In this document: positions 47,759 to 59,700 of the stretch, piece by piece
Position numbering within the stretch: position 1 is the first letter of the stretch
Layout: each line of letters opens with the position of its first letter
Translations under genes and position numbers: made by a program
Assembly: GCA_037179385.1 (NCBI GenBank)
Contig: CM074188.1
Coordinates: forward strand, 16,695,318-16,759,317
Direction of reading: 5' to 3'
Source of the DNA: Holothuria scabra
Taxonomy: Eukaryota; Echinodermata; Holothuroidea; Aspidochirotida; Holothuriidae
Length of the DNA: 64,000 nucleotides
Notes under the pieces: model-generated
What the model was told of the DNA's origin: nothing
The model's database searches: none
What the model saw: only the letters and a program-made list of their open reading frames with translations

Positions 47759-50700
47759 GTAATATTTTATACCTTTACCCATTGAGATAACTCTCTTAAC
47801 TCATCTTTGGTTTACTGGTTATGTCCTTATTACTCTGTTGGTTTTAATAGTCGTTATTTTAAAGCATTAGGTTTTCGTTTATTTTATTTATAGAATTCAT
47901 GTTCGGTGAAATGTTGCCCCGATGATTTCTCTGTGCGGCATTGTTACTCACTTTAAGATACGTAGGTGAAGTATTGTGATATGTAGACTTTACAAAGGGA
48001 TCTAATCAGGCCAGGATTCAAGGGGAGCGGGGTTTTTGCGGCCTCAGCCGTCTCCCCCTTTTTCGTCACATCAACAGTAGAAAATACCCTAAAATAAGCA
48101 CAACGTTCACCTACGCGAATATTCAGGGGGCTCATCCTTTCCCTCACAGCACAAATAAAAAAACACGAACGTCGTATGATATAGGCCCGGGTGAATGCGG
48201 CTATCATCTTACTTTCCTGCCCCCTTGCCTTCGCAGAAACAGGGAGCTGCAACTCCCTGGCCACAACAACAAGGTTTGAATAATGTGAATAGCTGTCAGC
48301 CAATAGCATATGTCATCACATAATAAGCATTATCGACTGAACTATGTTCACACAGTCGCACTCTAGCTCATGTGTGCAACGTACCGTAGCGGCTGTGAAC
48401 AGTCGGCACGTTAGTCTTGGTACAGTTTCCAACGATGGTTCATTTTGGTACAGGAAAAGACCGGGTGTGCAATTTTTTGGACCAAATCATGTTGCTGTGG
48501 CCATCTGAGTGGAACCGTTGGAGCAGATATAGGTGTATATTTTATTAAGTGGCGTCTTACTGCCACCCTTTGGCTACATCCTTCCCCGTTTTATTGACCA
48601 ATGTGCCAGGAACCACATGCACACCTGTCGTATAGAGGGACAGCGATCAAAAACATTCATATCCGCGGAGAAACACAAAACGCATCTTACAATTTTCAAG
48701 TTTGTTAATTGTGTTAATTATAATGCGACACTTAAGAATTGAAGCCCTTTATAATTGTTGATGCTGACAACGGATAATTCGGCTTTACGTTAAATTTGAT
48801 TTCTGTTTCAGCTATTCAGGCTGCTAAAACACATGGGATCCTTGTAAAGTTTGATTAAACTTTTAAAGTCTACGTAGCCGGTATATGATGCATTGCCATC
48901 TTCTCTTGAAGCTCAAGAGGGGTTTTCGCCGGTTAGTGAAATTTCTAGAATTTATGCTCATTATAATCTTGTGTTGCAACGTAGTAAAATAGTTTTTAGA
49001 ATGCCCTTACAAGATCATTTTCCCAAGATTAATTTGTTTACATTATATATTCATGCAATGGTAGTGGATCATTTTATCTCGTACTTTTTTTTATCATTTT
49101 ATAACTTACTCTCTTTTTGTTGTAGTACATATAAATTTAATTGCAAACGAAATTTCACATTAGTGATTGCTTAGATCCTACTTACAAGTCGTAATGCCGT
49201 TTCCGGCGCTCTCCAAGTAATCGTGATTTTTCGAAATTTTCACGCTCCGCGCCAAAAGATGGTGGCGTCCGCTTGGTCTTTCGGGCAGAATTAGATATTC
49301 CATAGGCGTAGGAAGCGGGAGACTGGGAGGCGAGAGCCACCAATAACAAATTAGGGGCGTAACCAAGCTCCGTCCCCCACTTACACAACATTATGTAGCA
49401 ATAACGGTTTAGTCGTCGTGCAATCATTCTCAGATTATTGGTTTGTCATGCATGGTTCCATTCAAGACAGGATAAAAGAACAGATACTACACATTATCTT
49501 AGGCAAAAGGTCGAGAAGCGCCAGAGGGTCGGGAGGACTTAGGAAAAGTATATCATTCCCAAGTTTGCCACCAATATATGAAGGAAGTGCAGATTCTTAG
49601 GTAATCCCCTAACTCTTTACATTTCCTTACAGGAAACCCAGAATCCAAAGCTCTCTGCAGTACAAGCTCCATATCTACACATATTTGTTTAAAAGGGGCC
49701 AAAATTTCTGCACTATTCGCTCGCTGCAATACTTCCCTGATACAGTGGTATTCACACTTGAAAGAAAAACTTAGCTACTACTTACAAGCCCGAGTCCGGC
49801 TGTCTGAGGGATCGCGATTTTTGCTCTCATACACACCTATCATCAGGTACCGTTCCAGCCTGTCAGTTAATTAGTCTTAGAAGAGGAGTTCTTTAGTTAT
49901 TGAAGTGTCAAAATGTTATCAATGATCAGTGTTGCAAAGCAGTGACGTAGCTACAGAGAGAGGGCAATTGCACCGGCTCGACAAAGTGAAAAATTCAGAA
50001 ATTTTGACATTTGAGACACCAGTCAAATACAGTGCGGTTTTCCCAACTTTTTAAAAATTCCGAGTTCTTCCCTATTAAAACTTCATATTTGTTATTATTA
50101 GTTTTAAAAAAGTAAAGTTTCCGCGCGCTTCGCCCGCCCTAACCTGCAACCCTTAATGCAGTAAGTAAGGTATCTCATAAAGCAGTCAGTGGTAAACTTT
50201 CCCGAGCTGCTACAGTGTAGTTTCCGTAAAAGTCTCTAAGTTCACCCCCCCCCCCCCCCTCTTTTTGAAATGTCTGGATCTGCGCCTGCTTCCGAGTTCT
50301 TCCCTATAAAAACTTCATATTTGTAATTATTAGTTTTAAAAAAGCAAATTTAATTAGAGAAAGTCTGAAGTTATCATTGAACTGTGGTGATTGGTAAATG
50401 CACTTGTCCTTGAAAAAAGCAATAACTGGTACATATGGAGTTACATTTTAAACAAGGACCTACCAATTAAACTTCAAAGAAAAGGGTTTAATTGATGAAC
50501 TGGGAAAATATTTATGAACTGCTGTAGTAGAAAAACAAGGATTACTGTAGCTGTTCACAGAAGAGATGCTTTCAACAATCAGTATGATTTAGTTAATAGC
50601 ATGTAGCAGGAATTTTGTTGATTTTTTATTTTGCCTAATAAAGCAAGCTGCTTTTTATGGGAACAATGAGTAAAAAATTCTTTATTAATAGAGGTGGTGT

Positions 50701-53700
50701 GATGTAATGCATGATGGTTTCAACAATTGTAGAAGTCTTAGTATTCAGCTTCCTGAAATTGTCCTGTTTCATGATTGGCTGTTTAAAGTCATGTGACAAA
50801 ATCGTTTCCCTTCAAAGGTAAAATTTACTGCTTGGTTTACTCAGAATAAACAATATTGAAGTGTAAAAGTAAGATGAAAGATTTTTTGGAGAGAAATAAG
50901 AACAAAGTTGTGATGCTTAGCTGTTGCTTTTAAACCAGTTTCGGGACTGCTCTTTAACTAAAAGCTTAAGTTTCACACAAGACAGAGCACCTAGGAGGAC
51001 ATGTGGTGTCAGGGTGTATTCCCATGTAACTGCGGGTCTCACTTTTTTAGGGAAGTATATGACTGGCAGAGGTATGAAAGTTATCTATTTTGTTTTAAAA
51101 GTTTTACCCTTTAAAACCAGTAAGTTGTACAACTTTTATGTGCTTTTAAAATTTCGTTTCACAAACAGTATAAACAGGGGCGTAGCCAGGATTTTCTTGT
51201 GGGGGGCAAAGTCGACTCATCGTCCCCAATGTTGACTGACAGGACTATCTAAGCGGAGCGCCACCATCGGTTGGCGCGGAGTGTAGAAGAAAATTTTTGG
51301 TTTTAGAAACCCCTCAGATTTCAGGAAACGGCACTTCCCAAGTATTTTATGCTGCATGTTCCCAACCTGGAAATATGGATCAGATTTCTAAAATTTCTCA
51401 ATTAATGCAAAAAAAAAAAAATCAGTCTATGAAAAATGTTAATACATGTTTCTAAGTGGAGCTCTGCCATCGATTGGCGCGGAGCGTACCGGGAAATTTT
51501 TGGCTTTAAAAACCCCTCAGATGGCGGTAAACGGCACTTCCCTAGTGTTCTTAGCAAGAATATGTTCAGCCCGACTTCGAATTTTTCTCCGCTTCTTATT
51601 TGGAGCACTTGTCAAATATAGAGGGGCTGAACATACCTTTAGCCCCTACTTTACCTGCCATTGCGAGTCATATACGACATAAAATTTTTATATGCTGGAG
51701 GAAGATATTTCGGCTCTGATTAAACCGTGGAAAAGCGGGCGAAAATTATTTGGGTTAGCCTACACTAAATAGAATCTGTATTTATTTAAAGCTTCGGTAG
51801 GTTAAAAGGTCAATAGTCCCAGCATATGGGCCCTATCGGGCACAACTTATATTGTACTTCCTTCTTCGAGTCCGTACCGCACGACTGACACAAGGGATTA
51901 TTAACTAAGTTTAGCGAAATGAGATGAAATTCCCGACATGTACATTAATCCATTTATTCTACTTATTTATTTACTTGAAAAGATGGGAAGGGTTTGTACT
52001 TTATTAGCTCTAGGTAACGGAACTGAGGAAGATTGTGCAAAGCGTACTGAACATTTTGGGTTTTATCGCAAAAATAACTCTTTTATAAGCCAAAATAACT
52101 AAACCGACCATGGGAAGGCGACAGATTATTCCCGACAGGGGGCGGGCCATGCAAGCGACCACAAGTTCCGACAGCCCCTATGCCGAGGGGGTGGTGAGAA
52201 GGGAATATGAAGGAGCCTAACTACCCCATGCCATGGCAGCCTGGGGCACATTTTGGACATTATCACTTAATATTTTAAAAGCCGAGTTGCGCACTGAAAG
52301 TGTTCTTTTGAGTCTGAATCGTGAAGTTGCAAAGCGCACGCGCGAAAATTTTTGGTAGGCTTACACAAAATAACATAACCTATGTAATTATTAAGAAAAA
52401 AAATAGAAACTATAGGGGTTGTAGACCATATCGGGGATAACATACATTGAGTCGCTCACCAACTGACCTATCGCATGACACACACAAGAGTACAGCAACT
52501 AGGCTTTGTGATATGGGATGAAATTTACGACCTCTACATAACCTGTGTACTGTGCATACCCGTTACTTGGTAAGCTTGACAGGACTTACACTCCATAGAT
52601 ATGTGGAATTGAAGTATTGAAAAAAACTGGAGTGAGTCCTACAGCGCGCGTAGCGCGCCGAAAAATTGGGGTTCTTATTAGGGAAATTGTCCCTTGAGAG
52701 CAAAAAACAGGTAAACCATCGGGGAGACTAGTCGTCGTCGGGGACTGCATACTTCATTGTAAAAAAAACTGTAAAAATACCCTGATCCCTCCCTCCTCTT
52801 GCCGTTAATCTTTTTTTTTTTTGGCTCTCCCTAATTTTTTCAGCATCGCCCATCGCGTCCCCAAAATTTCTGTGGGGGGCACTCTGCCCCCCTTGCCCCC
52901 CCCCCCCCTCGCTGGCTACGCTAGTGAGTATGACATGATAGTGAAACTGATGGAGTTATTTGTCAGTGGGTCTTGAATACTTTTCATTTATGTGTGGAGT
53001 GTTGTGTACCATGTAACAGAGTCAAGCATTTCCTTTCAGTGAGTGAGGAAATTGTACTGTATACATGGAGCCATGGACTGAAAAAGTTATCCTGCTTTTG
53101 AACTGTGACACCAATGTACTGGTGACCTTTTATGGCTTGCTTCCTTTTAAATAGCGATTTTCTTGTTTGAATACACAGAGCCTGTATCATTATAACATAA
53201 TATGAGCAGTGATGATTGTTGAATTATAAAATTTTATTCACGACATGTAGGCTACCTTCTGATGTTCTTGCTGCGGAGTGAGAATGAGTCCTGAGGTTGG
53301 AAAACTACATAACAGTGTTGAAATAGATATTGTAAATCAGTTACAGGACAACAAATGAGAGGCATCATTGAATGGACCACAACACTCAAAAAGATATTTT
53401 CTACAGATGGCTATGGACCAGTACCAATTTTTGAAGGAAATGGTTGTGTCCTAGTTTTTGTGCCTCGTTTATAGTAATCTTATAAAATGAACGGACTTGT
53501 TTAAACTGTCAGGATGAGGTAATTAAGAAAAGTTGAATCATTGGTGTTGATTATTTCCTTTACTCAGGAGTCAATGGAGGATCGGACGAAGAATACAGCC
53601 GTTGGATTTGGACAAAAAATAAATTTTCCCCTTCGTGGACCTTTAATGTGCCGTGTGTGCAAACTATAAAGGCGTTTTGTTAAAACATCTCCTTGCTTTT

Positions 53701-56700
53701 CAACTTGGATAATCACGATAATACTTTTTCATGGACCAAAGTAACCAAACTTTGTTTTACTTGAAAAATGTGAGAAGATTGAAGCCTACTCTATGATTTT
53801 TCATGAAGTACACTTCATCATGAAAAATCCCCATTATTTTAACTGCAAATGTGAAATAACTTGTGCTTATAGTATAACTCACTTGGTGGACCATTTTAAT
53901 ATTTTACATACATACAAATATTTATATAGCGCTAGCTCCAAATGATCAAAGCACTTTAAAACAGACAGAGAACGGTAAAGTACAGTACAGTTAGAAAAAG
54001 TGAGACTTTAGGAGCTTTGTAAAAGTAGTGACTGATTGAACTTCCCTGATATTACGCGGGGTGTTTTTCAAAGTGAGGGGCCAGCTACGGAGAAAGGCAA
54101 TGCGTTTCTTTCTAGACGGAACTGTTAATAGAGTTGTATCGGTAGCGGACCTCGGTAGCGGACCTCGTTACCGGGCCTCTAGAGGGCAGTTGTTTCCATA
54201 TCAAAGATTTTGTAAGATAAACTGGTCCGCAGTTATTTAGGCATTAGTAAACGTAAATACATTTTAAATTTAAATCGTTTATCGATAGGAAGCCACTGAA
54301 GTTTTTTCATTAGGTAAAGGACTATCCAGACTACAGGCAGAAAAAATCAATTTAGCAGCTCTATTTTGCAACAACTGTAGACGGTTGAGGTCTCGAGCAT
54401 TCGCACCATAGAGGAGGGCATTACCATAGTCTAATCTAGAAAGGACAAGTGCACGTACAATAAGATGTCGTGTATCCTGATCAAGATAACGACAAATGCG
54501 ACGGATGTTACGGAGCTGGAAATTTCCCGCTGATATGAGACTATTAATTTGTTTGGTCATGGACATATAGAATCAAAGAAAACTCCTAGATTACGTTTGT
54601 TACAGGATTGTTCAATTTGGCTATCACCCACTGTAAGATTAAGTTTCGGAAGCTTCAAAAGTCTTTGTCTAGTACCCGCTATGAAAAATTCGGTTTTTCA
54701 TTATTTCATTTTAATTTGTTTTGATTCATCCACCTTTTGATATCAATAATGCAATCTTGTAACAATTGCAACGCCCTTACAGCAGCACCAGTTTCATTAG
54801 GATCAAAACTAAGATACGCTGAGTATCATCAGCGTATGAATGAAAATGAACATTGTGACTACGTATAATATCTCCCATTGGTTGTGTGTAAATTGTAAAA
54901 AGAATTGGTCCGATTACAGAACCCTGAGGAACTCCATATATGAGTTGAGACTGCGCAGAGAGAACTTTATCAATACGAACACAACGCGATCTGCTATTTT
55001 AGTAGCTTCTAAACCCATTAAGAGCAGTTCCAGATACGTCTATATCACAGTGCAAGCGCTTTTATTTTTTACCATGAACAAGACATTCTCTTCAATGATT
55101 TTTCTACCCTTCTTCCTTGCAAAGAAAACCTACAGTACGATTTTTTCATTCCTTCCGTTTACTTCCTTCCGTTTACTGTTACAAAGGTGTACCCTACATT
55201 TGAATTACATCGTTATATTTTTTGTTGCATATGAGAGCGCATAACATGATTTCGGACACCATGAACTGTTTCACATTTGTTTAAGTTTGTAACAAACTTG
55301 CCAAGTGTCAATTGACTTTGGAATTTAGAGTGAAGTTATTCTCATATGGGCTATTTATGTTGTTCTTCATTTACCTTGTACGTATCAGTGCCCAATCATT
55401 ACATGTAATATTCTTCAACTGGGTTGCCAGCTCCATGATCAGTGCTATCCATCATTACTGTCCTTTAAGCTAAACAGAATGCCATCAGGGGATAATAAAC
55501 ATACACTCTGCTGCTACTATAGTTAAATTCTTATATTGTTTTAACTACTTTTGGTTGTACAGCAACTGTACCGTATTTTCCATCTTAAACTTGCACAGAG
55601 AAACCATTGGCAGACCATTTGTGGGTGGTTTCCTTTTTAAATTATTTGAAACTATTGAGATGCATTTACATGATCACCCATCCACAAACGATTTGTGGAT
55701 GGTTCCAGTCATTTCATTCAAAAACCATTTGCATGCCAGACTATTTGAAGACCATTTGCAAATGGTACCATTCAACACCATTTAGAACCAGTTATTCCAT
55801 TGAAAGACCATTTGATAACCAGACCAGTTGCAAATGGAACCATTCAAGACCATTCAGCACCATTCAGAAGTGTCCAAAAACACAGTATAAGAAATTCCAT
55901 TCAAAACGATTCATACCATTCGCGAATGGTTTCAAATAGAATTTAACCATGGGCTGTCTAGGCTTTTCCTGCCCGACTGCCTGACATTCCTAGGTGAGTT
56001 AAGAACCGGCACTGTCCACAATAACGGTTCTGGGTACTTTGCAGTACCAGTACCAATATTTTTGCGGTACCGCCCAGCCCGTCCTGTCAATGATGATGCC
56101 GTGTCCACCGCACAGAATAGACTGATGTGCATTTATTGCCGTTGATGTACGTAACTTCTTATGCAAATGTATTTGTACCCCACCAACACTTGACATCCAG
56201 TTGGCATTGGAGATTTTATAACTGACCAAATTAAGATTTTTTGAATGACTCGTCAGATAAATGTCGTGGTCACATTTGTTCTGAAGCTCTTGTACAGCTT
56301 AGTTACGAAAAATGTATACAAAGTTTTCCAAACCGTGTATACCAATTTTGAAAGGTTATTTGCCCAAGTCAGACTTACAAAAATTTGCATTTCGTTAGTT
56401 TCTTGTGAATCTAGGCACAGGCCTATAACAACAGCGGTGTTCATTACGTCATTTCTATTTATTGGTTCTCAACCCTGAAGTTATCGTGCCTGGAAACTGA
56501 GGGGTAATGGTCAATCAGAAGGCAAAGTGGACAATTTGGATTGATGAGATACTCACTTGAAATGAAGCCGAACGAGATTCCGAAATGTTTTCCCTTCTTT
56601 CCTGGTTTGAATGAGTTACATCGATTTTGAGATGCAACGAAACTTTTGCTGTCCTAGCGAGGACCCATACATAAATGTTATTAAAATCCATGACCGAACT

Positions 56701-59700
56701 GATCAGGGGAACAAATCTTCCCTCCCATTTTACCTCGATTTTTTTTTTTTTTTTTTTATTATTATTTTTTGTCTATTTGACATCAGTAACATTTATATGT
56801 GACGGTAACATATAAGCAAGCTTTTGAAATTAATTGTACCATGCGGTAAAACATGACTTGGTGTCAAAAATATTTTTAGTGTGCTCCAAGTTTGGGGTGG
56901 TAATTTTCTTTTGAGTGCCTTGTTCAAATTTCATGCGACTTTCTGTAAAAGAAACTTTAAGTTCATCAAAGGGAGATATAACTTTCTAACGCAAAACCGT
57001 TAATACCTAGGTAATTACAATGGTAGTCACAATTTGATAGACAGCGCATTTAAGTAGTTTTTATAATATCGTGAATACTTTAGAGTTTCTAGTTAGAACT
57101 TACGGTGGACACTCTTAAAACCTATACCGCACCTTAACTTTCACCAATAAAAAATTCTAAAAAAAAATATGTCTAGAATCCCAATGAACTTTCTTTTTTT
57201 CCTATATCTTAAAGTAATCGGAACAACTACTTTGCATCCTTAGGGTTTTCTTTTTCTCTCTCACTCTTAATTTTAGGAAACACATGAGAAGTTCCAAGCC
57301 TGCCTCAAGTTGATATCATACATCGGTTTAACACATGAAACTGGAGACAACACAACAGAACAACACCAGCGGGTAAGTTGAAGTAGAATGTTGTTCGAAA
57401 AACCGTTGTTTTTATCCCTCTCCACTTTGAAGCTATCTAACATGCATGTAACTGATATTTTTCATTAGGCTAAATTTTAGCTAAGCCATCACTTCTCATA
57501 CCTAGGCCTATCAGATATTTTTGTAAAGTAGCTTGGTGTTTCCAACAAGTTCCGAAAGACTGTTCGCGATTTTCAAGGTCATACACCCTATTTTTGTCTA
57601 GTTTTATTGACTCCTTTGTTTGTTTACTCACCAGAATTTGGCGACCTTCCATCCCTGTGTATTCTATAGCTCTATATGGATTCCTAAGGTAGGAAAAGTT
57701 CCCCCTCCCATCGACTTTTCTGACCTGAAAATTCAAATCAACAAGAAAGAGCTTTCCTTCGAGGAGGGTACACATAAATGTCTGGAAAGATATTACATGA
57801 ATGGTAAGGGTGTTTTCCGTGTTCCCGCTATTATATTCCAACAAAACGAGTTACGCATTAATCGAACAACGGATAAATTGACGGATTTAGCCTTGAGGAC
57901 TGATGTTGACATTCAAGATGAAGAGAGGGACCCACTTCTGAGACACATGTCAAAGTCCCAGAAAGTAGAAGTTCTGCGCAAGAGAAGTGCAAAACGGTCA
58001 GTCGAAGTAGTTGCTCATACTCTGGAAATATTTGGACGTCGTAAAAATTTGAACATGTTCATATTTTCTGATTATGAATACTCGAAGTACTTACAGCATG
58101 TTCAATTAAAAAATAATGAATTTGTGACTGATGTAAGAGGCGACCATGATATTTTGGTAATTTGTAAGGAGTTCGGAATACTGTTTATTCAAGTGAAGAG
58201 CGTAGTCGGGGACAAATCAATTAAGACTATTAAGAAAGATATGGGATTAGCATTGGAACAACTAATGTCAGACAAGTATGCGTTTTGGCAGTCAAACAGG
58301 GACCTAGCATTCATGCAGAAATTACCTATGTATAGTTTCATAGCCTTCCCTTTCATGGAAGAAGCATTCATGCAACATTTAAGCATTTGCTCTTACCACA
58401 GAAATTTTCTCCTTTCGAGAACAACGTTTGAATCCGCTAAAAACTTCTCAAAGTGGTTTGAAAAAAACATAAGACCACTCAATCCTTTCTCTGATACAGA
58501 GTATCAAACATTGACTGCTCGTTACGTGGGTAAGGCTTCTATGGCATCCCTTCGCGATCCAATAAAAACTACCGCTCATCAATTAGGCTGTCATAGAGAT
58601 AATGTTTTCTTGAATCCAGATCAATTGGCTGTTGTAAATACAGAGAGCGTAGAAAAGTTCCATGTTCTCGCCGGGAATTATGGAACTGGTAAGACACTAC
58701 TCTTGATTCTTTTGGCTAAGAAATTGGCAAGAAACTATGATCAAAGTTTAGTTCATTTCATAACATGTACAGATATAAATAAGGAAGGATTGTGCAGGAT
58801 ATCCACCCCTTACCAAGCTACCAACCACGTAGATGAACATTTAACAAACAATAAGTCGAAACTTTTTGGGGAGGTTTTCAGGGGAGAAAACAAAGCATTA
58901 GAGTCCAACAAACAAACCATTTTATTCATCACACCATCGATATTCTTTAATACTTTGATATCATTAAAGAGTCGGTCGGGAAATTGTCATTTTGTTTTGG
59001 ACGAAGTTCCTTTCTTTCTTCTCGACAAAACTCGTGAAGATGTCCGAACCGCGTTTCAAAAGTTTAGGGAAGTTTTAGGAGCCGAATCCTTTGTATGGAT
59101 TTCAGTCGGATCCCATACATACAAAGTAGACGTTTCCTCCGACGAAAATCCCATGAAAATAAAGGAGTACTTTGACCCGTGTTTCAAGTTCCATTACCTG
59201 AAATACACAATGAGAATATGTGGTAGGTTGTTTAGAATGGTACAAGGCGTTGAATCATTCACTAAAGATGGTCACCATAGGTTTTCAGAATGCGGGCATG
59301 TGATAGAGGGACCGATGCCACGCCTCTACATGCTAAATCGTTGCACGTGCGAAGAATCGGATAGCGACGTGCGTACCCTACCGTGTAACTGTAGCGGGAT
59401 GAGATTAGCGAATGTTTTAAGCAAGGTGTTCCGCTTTCTAGAGAGGAATAACAAAAGTGATATAACCATAATGATAGAATGTGGAATAGAAGGGCCTTTC
59501 TTTCAACAACTGTGTAAATTAGTCAGTATTAGTTTACGAGGACATAAAACAAAGTGGTTGATAGCGTTTAAGGCGGAAACAGGGGGTTGCAGTAGGGAAA
59601 ATTTATTTGCAGAGAAGGAAACAGACGTTATAACAGTAGCGGATGGAAGGACGTTTAGAGGTTGCGAAAGTCGAATAGTGATAATTATAGATCCATTTAG

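Noticed and set aside
48811..48857. Possible extra exon in intron 5 after TTTCTGTTTCAG
   Set aside because: Reaches stops within about 13 codons and has no donor; it would disrupt the phase 0-0 junction from exon 5 to exon 6.
49637..49663. Short phase-0 exon-like piece (starts GAAACCCAG) similar to the start of exon 6
   Set aside because: The donor (GTACAAG) is weak and the likeness to exon 6 is limited to a few codons.
57470..57844. 124-codon minus-strand frame
   Set aside because: It lies antisense to the well-supported last exon and its acceptor, and has no domain.
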